A DNA stretch of 64,000 bases from positions 558,001 through 622,000 of the forward strand of contig NC_134983.1 in assembly GCF_050947335.1 (NCBI RefSeq), read 5' to 3'. The position numbers and the translations under genes are program-made. Under the pieces are notes generated by a model. The model made no database searches. It had not been told where the DNA came from and saw only the letters and a list, made by a program, of their open reading frames with translations. Within the stretch, counting starts at the first letter, position 1. Each line of letters begins with the position of its first letter. This document shows positions 15,610 through 31,303 of the stretch, one piece after another. The DNA comes from Megachile rotundata. Lineage: Eukaryota > Arthropoda > Insecta > Hymenoptera > Megachilidae.

Positions 15610-16330
15610 CACACAATCACACAATCACACAAGCACACAATCACACAATCACACAATCACACAATCACACAGTCACACAATCACACAATCACAATCACGC
15701 AATCACACAATCACGGTCACACAATCACGGTCACACAATCACGGTCACTCAATCGCGGTCACTCAATCACGGACACACAATCACATAATCACACAATCAC
15801 ACAATCACACAATCACACAATCACACAATCACTCAATCACACAATCACACAATCACCGAATCGCAATATCACACAATCACACAATCACACAATCACACAA
15901 TCACACAATCACACAATCAAACAATCACACAACCACACAATCACTCAAGCACGCAGTCACAATCACACAATCGCACAATCACACCATCACACAATCACAC
16001 CATCACACAATCACATAATCACACATTCACACAATCACGCAATCACAATCACGCAATCACAATCACGCAATCACAATCACGCAATCACAATCACGCAATC
16101 ACACTATCACGGCCACACAATCACGGTCACTCAATCACGGTCACTCAATCACGGACACACAATCACACAGTCACACAATCACTCAATCACACAATCACAC
16201 AATCACACAATCACACAATAACAATCACACAATCACACAATCACACAATCAAACAATCACACAATCACACAATCACACAATCACACAATCACACAATCAC
16301 ACAATCACACAATCACACAATCACACAATC
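15610..16330. repeat. Extra segment of about 0.7 kb in higher-order copy 2
   Basis: Absent at the matching place in copy 1 (between 6,444 and 6,617, where the offset jumps from 9,036 to 9,724). Its variants follow those at about 2,840-3,540 (ACACAAGC, three ACGGTC, ACTCAATCGC, ACGGACAC, then ...AATATC, GGCCAC, AATAACAATC), an offset of about 12.77 kb. It differs by CCGAATCGC at about 15,856, where the left copies have CAGAATCAC. Either it was transposed from the left flank by ectopic exchange, or copy 1 lost it. Confidence 0.7.
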
Positions 16331-17257
16331 ACACAATCACGGGCACACAATCACGATCACACAATCACGATCACACAATCACGGTCACACAATCACGGTC
16401 ACACAACCACACAATCACACAATCACACAATCACACAATCACACAGTCATACAATCACACAATCACGCAATCACACAATCACACAATCACACAATCACAC
16501 AATCACACAATCACTCAATCACACAATCACACAATCACAAAATCACAAGATCACACAATCACACAATCACACAATCACACAGTCACACAATCACACAACC
16601 ACACAATCACTCAAGCACGCAGTCACAATCACACAATCACACAATCACACAATCACACGATCACACGATCACACGATCACACAATCACACAATCACACAA
16701 TCACACAATCACACAATCACACAATCACAATCACACAATACCAATCACACAATCACACAATCTCACAATCACACAATCACACAATCACACAATCACACAA
16801 CCACACAATCACACAAGCACACAATCACACAATCACTCAGTCACACAATCACACAATCACACAATCACAATCGCACAATCACAATTACACAATCACACAA
16901 TCACACAATCACACCATCACACAATCACACAATCACACATTCACACAATCACGCAATCACAATCACGCAATCACAATCACGCAATCACACAATCACGGTC
17001 ACACAATCACGGTCACTCAATCACGGTCACTCAATCACGGACACACAATCACACAGTCACACAATCACTCAATCACACAATCACACAATCACACAATGAC
17101 ACAATAACAATCACACAATCACACAATCATACAATCACACAATCACACAATCACACAGTCACACAGTCACACAATCACACACCACACAATCACACAATCA
17201 CACAATCACACAATCACACACTCACACAATCACACAGACACAATCACACAATCACAA

Positions 17258-17453
17258 TCACACAATCACACAATCACACAATCACACAATCACACAATCA
17301 CACAATCACACAATCACACAATCACACAATCACACAATCACACAATCACACAATCACACAATCACACAATCACACAATCACACAATCACACAATCACACA
17401 ATCACACAATCACACAATCACACAATCACACAATCACACAATCACACAATCAC
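17258..17453. repeat. Pure ACACAATC run, about 24 monomers
   Basis: Homologue of the 7,343-7,498 run at the offset of the 9-10 kb repeat, expanded by about five monomers. Followed by the ATACCAATC landmark at about 17,463. Confidence 0.8.
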
Positions 17454-18677
17454 AATCACACAATACCAATCACACAATCACACAATCTCACAATCACACA
17501 ATCACACAATCACACAATCACACAACCACACAATCACACAAGCACACAATCACACAATCACTCAGTCACACAATCACACAATCACACAATCACAATCGCA
17601 CAATCACAATTACACAATCACACAATCACACAATCACACAATCACACAATCACACAATCACAATCACACAGTCACACAATCTCAATCACGCAATCACACA
17701 ATCACGATCACACAATCACACAATCACACAATCACACAATCACACAATCACACAATCACACAATCACACAATCACACAATCACACAATCACACAATCACA
17801 CAATCACACAATCACAAACTCACACAATCACACCGACACAATCACACAATCACAATCACACAATCACAATCACACAATCACACAATCACACAATCACACA
17901 ATCACACAATCACACAATCACACAATCACACAATCACGGTCACACAATCACGGTCACTCAATCACGGTCACACAATCACGGTCACAAAATCACGGTCACA
18001 CAATCACACAATCACACAATCACTCAATCACACAATAACACACTCACACAATAACACACTCACACAATCACACAGTCACAATCACACAATCACGATCGCA
18101 CAACCACACAATCACACAAACACACAATCACACAATCACACAATCACACAATCACACAATCACACAATCACACAATCACACAATCACACAATCACACAAT
18201 CACACAATCACACAATCACACAGTCACACAATCACACAATCTCACAATCACACAATCACACAATCACACAATCACACAATCACACAATCACACAATCACA
18301 CAAGCACACAATCACTCAATCACACAATCACACAATCACACAATCACACTATCACACAATCACACAATCACACAATCACACAATCACACAATCACACAAT
18401 CACTCAGTCACACAATCACACAATCACACAATCACACAATCACACAATCAGACAATCACACAATCACACAATCACACAATCACACAGTCACACAGTCACA
18501 CAATCACACAACCACACAATCACACAATCACACAATCACACAATCACACAATCACACAATCACAAAATCACACAATCACACAATCACACAATCACACAAT
18601 CACACAATCACAAAATCACACAGTCACACAATCACACAATCACAATCACGCAATCACACAATCACAATCACACAATC

Positions 18678-18781
18678 ACGGTCACACAATCACGGTCACA
18701 CAATCACGGTCACTCAATCACGGTCACACAATCACGGTCACACAATCACGGTCACACAATCACGGTCACACAATCACGGTC
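18678..18781. repeat. ACGGTC/ACACAATC 14-bp sub-array
   Basis: 104 bp with eight ACGGTC hexamers. It is followed by a longer hexamer run than elsewhere and by the AGTCCC landmark at about 18,980. The AATTAAAC variant follows at 19,040, whereas the blocks at 11,675 and 22,117 are followed by AATTAGAC. Confidence 0.85.
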
Positions 18782-20597
18782 ACACAATCACACAATCACA
18801 CAATCACACAATCACACCATCACACAATCACACAATCACACAATCACACAATCACACAATCACAAAATCACACAATCACAATCACACAATCACAATCACA
18901 CAATCACAATCACACAATCACAATCACACAATCACAATCACACAATCACAATCACACAATCACAATCACACTATCACACAGTCCCACAATCACACAATCA
19001 CTCAGTCACACAATCACACAATCACAATCGCACAATCACAATTAAACAATCACACAATCACACAATCACACAATCACACAATCACACAATCACACAATCA
19101 CACAATCACACAATCACACAATTACAATCACACAGTCACACAATCTCAATCACGCAATCACACAATCACGATCACACAATCACACAATCACACAATCACA
19201 CAATCACACAATCACACAATCACACAATCACACAATCACACAATCACACAATCACACAATCACACAGTCACACAGTCACACAATCACACAACCACACAAT
19301 CACACAATCACACAATCACACAATCACGCACTCACACAATCACACAGACACAATCACACAATCACAATCACACAATCACAATCACACAATCACAATCACA
19401 CAATCACACAATCACACAATCACACAATCACACAATCACACAATCACACAATCACACAATCACACAATCACACAATCACACAATCACAATCACACAATCA
19501 CAATCACACAATCACACAATCACACAATCACACAATCACACAATCACATAATCACACAACCACACAACCACACAATCACACAATCACACAATCACACAAT
19601 CACACAATCACACGATCACACGATCACACGATCACACGATCACACGATCACACGATCACACGATCACACAATCACACAATCACACCATTACACAATCACA
19701 CAATCACACATTCACACAATCACGCAATCACAATCACGCAATCACAATCACGCAATCACAATCACGCAATCACACAATCACGGTCACACAATCACGGTCA
19801 CACAATCACGGTCACTCAATCACGGACACACAATCACACAGTCACACAATCACACAATCACTCAATCACACAAACACACAATCACACAATCACACAATAA
19901 CAATCACACAATCACACAATCACACAATCAAACAATCACACAATCACACAATCACACAATCACCCAATCACACAATCACACAATCACACAATCACACAAT
20001 CACACAATCACTCAATCACACAATCACACAATCACAAAATCACAAGATCACACAATCACACAATCACACAATCACACAGTCACACAATCACACAACCACA
20101 CAATCACTCAAGCACGCAGTCACAATCACACAATCACACAATCACACAATCACACGATCACACGATCACACGATCACACGATCACACGATCACACGATCA
20201 CACGATCACACGATCACACAATCACACATTCACACAATCACACAATCACACCATCACACAATCACACAATCACACATTCACACAATCACGCAATCACAAT
20301 CACGCAATCACAATCACGCAATCACACAATCACGGTCACACAATCACGGTCACTCAATCACGGTCACTCAATCACGGACACACAACCACACAGTCACACA
20401 ATCACTCAATCACACAATCACACAATCACACAATCACACAATAACAATCACACAATCACACAATCATACAATCACACAATCACACAATCACACAGTCACA
20501 CAGTCACACAATCACACACCACACAATCACACAATCACACAATCACACAATCACACACTCACACAATCACACAGGCACAATCACACAATCACAATCA

Positions 20598-20790
20598 CAC
20601 AATCACACAATCACACAATCACACAATCACACAATCACACAATCACACAATCACACAATCACACAATCACACAATCACACAATCACACAATCACACAATC
20701 ACACAATCACACAATCACACAATCACACAATCACACAATCACACAATCACACAATCACACAATCACACAATCACACAATCACACAATCAC
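20598..20790. repeat. Pure ACACAATC run, about 24 monomers
   Basis: Homologue of the 10,597-10,827 run in higher-order copy 2, shorter by about five monomers. The left border landmark reads CAGGCACAATC here (20,573) instead of CAGACACAATC, a private substitution. Confidence 0.8.
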
Positions 20791-22116
20791 AATCACACAA
20801 TACCAATCACACAATCACACAATCTCACAATCACACAATCACACAATCACACAATCACACAACCACACAATCACACAAGCACACAATCACACAATCACTC
20901 AGTCACACAATCACACAATCACACAATCACAATCGCACAATCACAATTACACAATCACACAATCACACAATCACACAATCACACAATCACACAATCACAA
21001 TCACACAGTCACACAATCTCAATCACGCAATCACACAATCACGATCACACAATCACACAATCACACAATCACACAATCACACAATCACACAATCACACAA
21101 TCACACAATCACACAATCACACAATCACACAATCACACAATCACAAACTCACACAATCACACAGACACAATCACACAATCACAATCACACAATCACAATC
21201 ACACAATCACACAATCACACAATCACACAATCACACAATCACACAATCACACAATCACACAATCACACAATCACGGTCACACAATCACGGTCACTCAATC
21301 ACGGTCACACAATCACGGTCACAAAATCACGGTCACACAATCACGGTCACACAATCACACAATCACACAATCACACAATCACACAATCACTCAATCACAC
21401 AATAACACACTCACACAATAACACACTCACACAATCACACAGTCACAATCACACAATCACGATCGCACAACCACACAATCACACAAACACACAATCACAC
21501 AATCACACAATCACACAATCACACAATCACACAATCACACAATCACACAATCACACAATCACACAATCACACAATCACACAATCACACAATCACACAATC
21601 ACACAATCACACAATCACACAATCACACAATCACACAATCACACAGTCACACAATCACACAATCTCACAATCACACAATCACACAATCACACAATCACAC
21701 AATCACACAATCACACAATCACACAAGCACACAATCACTCAATCACACAATCACACAATCACACAATCACACTATCACACAATCACACAATCACACAATC
21801 ACACAATCACACAATCACACAATCACTCAGTCACACAATCACACAATCACACAATCACACAATCACACAATCAGACAATCACACAATCACACAATCACAC
21901 AATCACACAGTCACACAGTCACACAATCACACAACCACACAATCACACAATCACACAATCACACAATCACACAATCACACAATCACACAATCACACAATC
22001 ACAAAATCACACAATCACACAATCACACAATCACACAATCACACAATCACAAAATCACACAGTCACACAATCACACAATCACAATCACGCAATCACACAA
22101 TCACAATCACACAATC

Positions 22117-22220
22117 ACGGTCACACAATCACGGTCACACAATCACGGTCACTCAATCACGGTCACACAATCACGGTCACACAATCACGGTCACACAATC
22201 ACGGTCACACAATCACGGTC
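22117..22220. repeat. ACGGTC/ACACAATC 14-bp sub-array
   Basis: 104 bp, eight ACGGTC hexamers, followed by the AGTCCC landmark (22,373-22,388) and AATTAGAC (22,443). From here to about 25,600 the sequence repeats at 27,275-31,300. Confidence 0.85.
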
Positions 22221-23110
22221 ACACAATCACACAATCACACAATCACACAATCACACCATCACACAATCACACAATCACACAATCACACAATCACAAAATC
22301 ACACAATCACAATCACACAATCACAATCACACAATCACAATCACACAATCACAATCACACAATCACAATCACACTATCACACAGTCCCACAATCACACAA
22401 TCACTCAGTCACACAATCACACAATCACAATCGCACAATCACAATTAGACAATCACACAATCACACAATCACACAATCACACAATCACACAATCACACAA
22501 TCACACAATCACAATCACACAGTCACACAATCTCAATCACGCAATCACACAATCACGATCACACAATCACACAATCACACAATCACACAATCACACAATC
22601 ACACAATCACACAATCACACAATCACACAATCACACAATCACACAATCACACAATCACACAATCACACAATCACACAATCACACAAGCACACAATCACTC
22701 AATCACACAATCACACAATCACACAATCACACTATCACACAATCACACAATCACACAATCACACAATCACACAACCACACAATCACTCAGTCACACAATC
22801 ACAATCACACAGTCACACAATCTCAATCACGCAATCACACAATCACGATCACACAATCACACAATCACACAATCACACAATCACACAATCACACAATCAC
22901 ACAATCACACAATCACACAATCACACAATCACACAATCACACAATCACACAATCACACAATCAGACAATCACACAATCACACAATCACACAATCACACAG
23001 TCACACAGTCACACAATCACACAACCACACAATCACACAATCACACAATCACGCACTCACACAATCACACAGACACAATCACACAATCACAATCACACAA
23101 TCACAATCAC

Positions 23111-25625
23111 ACAATCACACAATCACACAAACATACAATCACACAATCACACAATCACACAATCACACAATCACACAATCACACAATCACACAATCACAC
23201 AATCACACAATCACACAATCACAATCACACAATCACAATCACACAATCACACAATCACACAATCACAATCACGCAATCACACAATCACGATTACACAATC
23301 ACAATCACACGATCACAATCACACAATCACACAGTCACACAATCGCACAGACACACAATCACACAATCACAATCACGCAATCACACAATCACGATGACAC
23401 AATCGCGATCACACAATCACGATCACACAATCACGGTCACACAATCACGGTCACACAATCACACAATCACACAATCACACAATCACACAATCACACAATC
23501 ACACAATCACACAATCTCACAATCACACAATCACACAATCACACAATCACACAATCACACAATCACACAATCACACAATCACACAATCACACAATCACAC
23601 AATCACACAATCACACAATCACACAATCACACAATCACAAAATCACACAATCACACAATCACAATCACACAATCACACAATCACAATCACGCAATCACAC
23701 AATCACGATTACACAATCACAATCACACGATCACAATCACACAATCACACAGTCACACAATCACACAGTCACACAATCACAATCACGCAATCACACAATC
23801 ACGATGACACAATTGCGATCACACAATCACGATCACACAATCACGGTCACACAATCACGGTCACACAATCACACAATCACACAATCACACAATCACACAA
23901 TCACACAATCACACAATCACACAATCACACAATCACACAATCACACAGTCACACAATCACTCAATCACACAATCACACAATCACACAATCACACAATAAC
24001 AATCACACAATCACACAATCACACAATCAAACAATCACACAATCACACAATCACACAATCACACAATCACACAATCACATAATCACACAACCACACAACC
24101 ACACAATCACACAATCACACAATCACACAATCACACAATCACACGATCACACGATCACACGATCACACGATCACACAATCACTCAATCACACAATCACAC
24201 AATCACACAATCACACAATAACAATCACACAATCACACAATCACACAATCAAACAATCACACAATCACACAATCACACAATCACCCAATCACACAATCAC
24301 ACAATCACACAATCACACAATCACACAATCACACAATCACACAATCACACAATCACACAATCACGGTCACACAATCACGATCACACAATCACGATCACAC
24401 AATCACGGTCACACAATCACGGTCACACAAACACACAATCACACAATCACACAATCACACAATCACACAGTCATACAATCACACAATCACGCAATCACAC
24501 AATCACACAATCACACAATCACACAATCACACAATCACACAATCACACGAGCACACAATCACACAATCACACAATCACACAATCACACAGTCACACAATC
24601 ACACAATCACAATCACGCAATCACACAATCACGGTCACACAATCACGGTCACTCAATCGCGGTCACTCAATCACGGACACACAATCACGCAATCACACAA
24701 TCACACAATCACACAATCACACAATCACACAATCACTCAATCACACAATCACACAATCACAAAATCACAAGATCACACAATCACACAATCACACAATCAC
24801 ACAGTCACACAATCACACAACCACACAATCACTCAAGCACGCAGTCACAATCACACAATCACACAATCACACAATCACACAATCACACAATCACACAATC
24901 ACACAATCACACAATCACACAATCACACAATCACACAAGCACACAAGCACACAATCACACAATCACACAATCACACAATCACACAATCACACAACCACAA
25001 AATCACACAATCACACAATCACACAATCACACAATCACACAATCACACAATCACTCAATCACACAATCACACAATCACACAATCACAAAATCACAAAATC
25101 ACACAATCACACAATCACACAATCACACAATCACACAATCACACAATCACACAATCACACAATCACACAAGCACACAAGCACACAATCACACAATCACAC
25201 AATCACACAATCACACAATCACACAACCACAAAATCACACAATCACACAATCACACAATCACACAATCACAATCACGCAATCACACAATCACACAACCAC
25301 ACAATCACACAATCACACAATCACACAATCACAATCACGCAATCACGCAATCACGATCACGCAATCACACAATCACGATCACACGATCACGATCACACGA
25401 TCACACGATCACTCAATCACAATCACGCAATCACAATCACGCAATCACACAATCACGGTCACACAATCACGGTCACACAATCACGGTCACACAATCACGG
25501 TCACATAATCACGGTCACGCAATCACGGTCACACAATCACGGCCACACAATCACGGTCACTCAATCACGGTCACTCATTCACGGACACACAATCACGATC
25601 ACACAATCACGATCACACAATCACG
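23111..25625. repeat. Leading partial unit of the 5.9 kb family
   Basis: Contains AAACATACAATC (about 23,130), paired ACGATGAC landmarks at 23,394 and 23,804, and a tail that runs to the next unit start at 25,626. Compared with 28,598-31,303 it lacks about 474 bp around 24,850, including a six-unit GATC array present at about 30,066-30,113. The second landmark reads ATGACACAATTGCG, a private C-to-T change; all other copies read TCGCG. The two short open frames here (137 and 92 codons) are repeat artefacts. Confidence 0.78.
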
Positions 25626-25684
25626 ATGACACAATCACTGTCACACAATCACGGTCACACAATCACGGTCACACAATCACGGTC
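25455..25684. repeat. Long ACGGTC sub-array marking the unit boundary, copy 1
   Basis: A 230-bp patch rich in ACGGTC hexamers, with one GGCCAC variant, ACTCATTC, ACGGACAC and the ACGATGAC + ACTGTC landmark. It is the most distinctive and best conserved block of the right-hand family. The same block lies at 31,133-31,362, 34,961-35,190, 43,623-43,852, 47,579-47,808, 53,551-53,780 and 59,459-59,688, always at the same position (-171 to +58) relative to the landmark. Confidence 0.85.
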
Positions 25685-28600
25685 ACACAATCACACAGTC
25701 ACACAATCACACGGTCACACAATCACACAGTCACACAATCACACAATCACACAATCACACAATCACACAATCACACAATCACACAATCACACAATCACAA
25801 TCACGCAATCACACAATCACGATCACACAATCACGACCACACGATCACGATCACACAACCACACAATCACACAAGCACGCAGTCACAATCACACAATCAC
25901 GATCACACGATCACGATCACACAACCACACAATCACACAAGCACGCAGTCACAATCACACAGTCACACAATCACACAATCACACAATCACACAATCACAC
26001 AATCACACAATAACACAATCACACAATCACACAATCACACAATCACACGATCACACGATCACACGATCTCACGATCACACGATCACTCAATCACAATCAC
26101 GCAATCACAATCACGCAATCACAATCACGCAATCACACAATCACGGTCACTTAATCACGGTCACACAATCGCGGTCACACAATCACGGTCACTCAATCAC
26201 GGTCACACAATCACGGTCACACAATCACACAGTCACACAATCACACGGTCACGCAATCACACAATCACACAATCACACGATCACACGATCACACGATCAC
26301 GCGATCACACGATCACTCAATCACAATCACGCAATCACAATCACGCAATCATACAATCACGGTCACACAATCACGGTCACTCAATCACGGTCACTCAATC
26401 ACGGTCACTCAATCACACAGTCACACAATCACTCAATCACACAATCACACAATCACACAATCACACAAAAACAATCACACAATCACACAATCACACAAAC
26501 AAACAATCACACAATCACACAATCACACAATCACACAATCACACAATCACACAATCACACAATCACACAATCACACAATCACACAATCACACAATCACAC
26601 AATCACACAATCACACAATCACACAATCACACAATCACACAATCACACAATCACACAATCACACAATCACACAATCACGGTCACACAATCACGATCACAC
26701 AATCACGGTCACACAATCACGGTCACACAACCACACAATCACACAATCACACAATCACACAATCACACAGTCATACAATCACACAATCACGCAATCACAC
26801 AATCACACAATCACACAATCACACAATCACACAATCACACAATCACACAATCACACGATCACACGATCACACGATCACGCGATCACACGATCACTCAATC
26901 ACAATCACGCAATCACAATCACGCAATCATACAATCACGGTCACACAATCACGGTCACTCAATCACGGTCACTCAATCACGGTCACTCAATCACACAGTC
27001 ACACAATCACTCAATCACACAATCACACAATCACACAATCACACAAAAACAATCACACAATCACACAATCACACAATCAAACAATCACACAATCACACAA
27101 TCACACAATCACACAATCACACAATCACACAATCACACAATCACACAATCACACAATCACAAAATCACACAATCACACAATCACACAATCACACAATCAC
27201 ACAATCACAAAATCACACAGTCACACAATCACACAATCACAATCACGCAATCACACAATCACAATCACACAATCACGGTCACACAATCACGGTCACACAA
27301 TCACGGTCACTCAATCACGGTCACACAATCACGGTCACACAATCACGGTCACACAATCACGGTCACACAATCACGGTCACACAATCACACAATCACACAA
27401 TCACACAATCACACCATCACACAATCACACAATCACACAATCACACAATCACAAAATCACACAATCACAATCACACAATCACAATCACACAATCACAATC
27501 ACACAATCACAATCACACAATCACAATCACACTATCACACAGTCCCACAATCACACAATCACTCAGTCACACAATCACACAATCACAATCGCACAATCAC
27601 AATTAGACAATCACACAATCACACAATCACACAATCACACAATCACACAATCACACAATCACACAATCACAATCACACAGTCACACAATCTCAATCACGC
27701 AATCACACAATCACGATCACACAATCACACAATCACACAATCACACAATCACACAATCACACAATCACACAATCACACAATCACACAATCACACAATCAC
27801 ACAATCACACAATCAGACAATCACACAATCACACAATCACACAATCACACAATCACACAATCACACAAGCACACAATCACTCAATCACACAATCACACAA
27901 TCACACAATCACACTATCACACAATCACACAATCACACAATCACACAATCACACAACCACACAATCACTCAGTCACACAATCACAATCACACAGTCACAC
28001 AATCTCAATCACGCAATCACACAATCACGATCACACAATCACACAATCACACAATCACACAATCACACAATCACACAATCACACAATCACACAATCACAC
28101 AATCACACAATCACACAATCACACAATCACACAATCACACAATCAGACAATCACACAATCACACAATCACACAATCACACAGTCACACAGTCACACAATC
28201 ACACAACCACACAATCACACAATCACACAATCACACAATCACGCACTCACACAATCACACAGACACAATCACACAATCACAATCACACAATCACAATCAC
28301 ACAATCACAATCACACAATCACACAATCACACAAACATACAATCACACAATCACACAATCACACAATCACACAATCACACAATCACACAATCACACAATC
28401 ACACAATCACACAATCACACAATCACAATCACACAATCACAATCACACAATCACACAATCACACAATCACAATCACGCAATCACACAATCACGATTACAC
28501 AATCACAATCACACGATCACAATCACACAATCACACAGTCACACAATCGCACAGACACACAATCACACAATCACAATCACGCAATCACACAATCACGATG

Positions 28601-31303
28601 ACACAATCGCGATCACACAATCACGATCACACAATCACGGTCACACAATCACGGTCACACAATCACACAATCACACAATCACACAATCACACAATCACAC
28701 AATCACACAATCACACAATCACACAATCACACAATCACACAATCACACAATCACACAATCACACAATCACACAATCACACAATCACACAATCACACAATC
28801 ACACAATCACACAATCACACAATCACACAATCACAAAATCACACAATCACACAATCACAATCACACAATCACACAATCACAATCACGCAATCACACAATC
28901 ACGATTACACAATCACAATCACACGATCACAATCACACAATCACACAGTCACACAATCACACAATCACAATCACGCAATCACACAATCACGATGACACAA
29001 TCGCGATCACACAATCACGATCACACAATCACGGTCACACAATCACGGTCACACAATCACACAATCACACAATCACACAATCACACAATCACACAATCAC
29101 ACAATCACACAATCACACAATCACACAATCACACAGTCACACAATCACTCAATCACACAATCACACAATCACACAATCACACAATAACAATCACACAATC
29201 ACACAATCACACAATCAAACAATCACACAATCACACAATCACACAATCACACAATCACACAATCACATAATCACACAACCACACAACCACACAATCACAC
29301 AATCACACAATCACACAATCACACAATCACACGATCACACGATCACACGATCACACGATCACACAATCACTCAATCACACAATCACACAATCACACAATC
29401 ACACAATAACAATCACACAATCACACAATCACACAATCAAACAATCACACAATCACACAATCACACAATCACCCAATCACACAATCACACAATCACACAA
29501 TCACACAATCACACAATCACACAATCACACAATCACACAATCACACAATCACGGTCACACAATCACGATCACACAATCACGATCACACAATCACGGTCAC
29601 ACAATCACGGTCACACAAACACACAATCACACAATCACACAATCACACAATCACACAGTCATACAATCACACAATCACGCAATCACACAATCACACAATC
29701 ACACAATCACACAATCACACAATCACACAATCACACGAGCACACAATCACACAATCACACAATCACACAATCACACAGTCACACAATCACACAATCACAA
29801 TCACGCAATCACACAATCACGGTCACACAATCACGGTCACTCAATCGCGGTCACTCAATCACGGACACACAATCACGCAATCAGACAATCACACAATCAC
29901 ACAATCACACAATCACACAATCACTCAATCACACAATCACACAATCACAAAATCACAAGATCACACAATCACACAATCACACAATCACACAGTCACACAA
30001 TCACACAACCACACAATCACTCAAGCACGCAGTCACAATCACACAATCACACAATCACACAATCACACGATCACACGATCACACGATCACACGATCACAC
30101 GATCACACGATCACACAATCACACATTCACACAATCACACAATCACACCATCACACAATCACACAATCACACATTCACACAATCACGCAATCACAATCAC
30201 GCAATCACAATCACGCAATCACACAATCACGGTCACACAATCACGGTCACTCAATCACGGTCACTCAATCACGGACACACAATCACACAGTCACACAATC
30301 ACTCAATCACACAATCACACAATCACACAATCACACAATAACAATCACACAATCACACAATCACACAATCAAACAATCACACAATCACACAATCACACAA
30401 TCACACAATCACACAATCACACAATCACACAATCACATAATCACACAACCACACAACCACACAATCACACAATCACACAATCACACAATCACACAATCAC
30501 ACAATCACTCAATCACACAATCACACAATCACAAAATCACAAAATCACACAATCACACAATCACACAATCACACAATCACACAATCACACAATCACACAA
30601 TCACACAATCACACAAGCACACAAGCACACAATCACACAATCACACAATCACACAATCACACAATCACACAACCACAAAATCACACAATCACACAATCAC
30701 ACAATCACACAATCACACAATCACACAATCACTCAATCACACAATCACACAATCACACAATCACAAAATCACAAAATCACACAATCACACAATCACACAA
30801 TCACACAATCACACAATCACACAATCACACAATCACACAATCACACAAGCACACAAGCACACAATCACACAATCACACAATCACACAATCACACAATCAC
30901 ACAACCACAAAATCACACAATCACACAATCACACAATCACACAATCACAATCACGCAATCACACAATCACACAACCACACAATCACACAATCACACAATC
31001 ACACAATCACAATCACGCAATCACGCAATCACGATCACGCAATCACACAATCACGATCACACGATCACGATCACACGATCACACGATCACTCAATCACAA
31101 TCACGCAATCACAATCACGCAATCACACAATCACGGTCACACAATCACGGTCACACAATCACGGTCACACAATCACGGTCACATAATCACGGTCACGCAA
31201 TCACGGTCACACAATCACGGCCACACAATCACGGTCACTCAATCACGGTCACTCATTCACGGACACACAATCACGATCACACAATCACGATCACACAATC
31301 ACG
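25626..31303. repeat. Higher-order unit U1 (5,678 bp)
   Basis: Starts with the ACGATGACACAATCACTGTC landmark. The first part, with an ACTTAATC variant at about 26,149, is shared with all later units. From about 27,130 it switches to sequence matching 21,980-23,394 (104-bp ACGGTC array 27,275, AGTCCC 27,541, AATTAGAC 27,601, AAACATAC 28,334), an offset of 5,158-5,204. It then carries paired landmarks at 28,598 and 28,992. It lacks the 96-bp GATC array and ACGCAATCGC block that later full units carry. Confidence 0.82.

Larger units (their letters stand above)
12576..23110. repeat. Higher-order repeat of about 10.5 kb, copy 2
   Basis: Second copy of the 3,598-12,575 unit, landmark order retained. 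It is longer mainly because of an extra segment of about 690 bp between 15,480 and 16,341, an extra ATACCAATC-bearing patch near 16,680-16,900, an extra stretch with the ACTATC...AGTCCC landmark near 18,640-18,980, a 21,270-21,440 patch missing from copy 1, and a duplicated patch near 22,797-22,920. It is shorter than copy 1 around 8.75-9.35 kb equivalents. The right end merges into the start of the 5.9 kb family. Confidence 0.82.
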
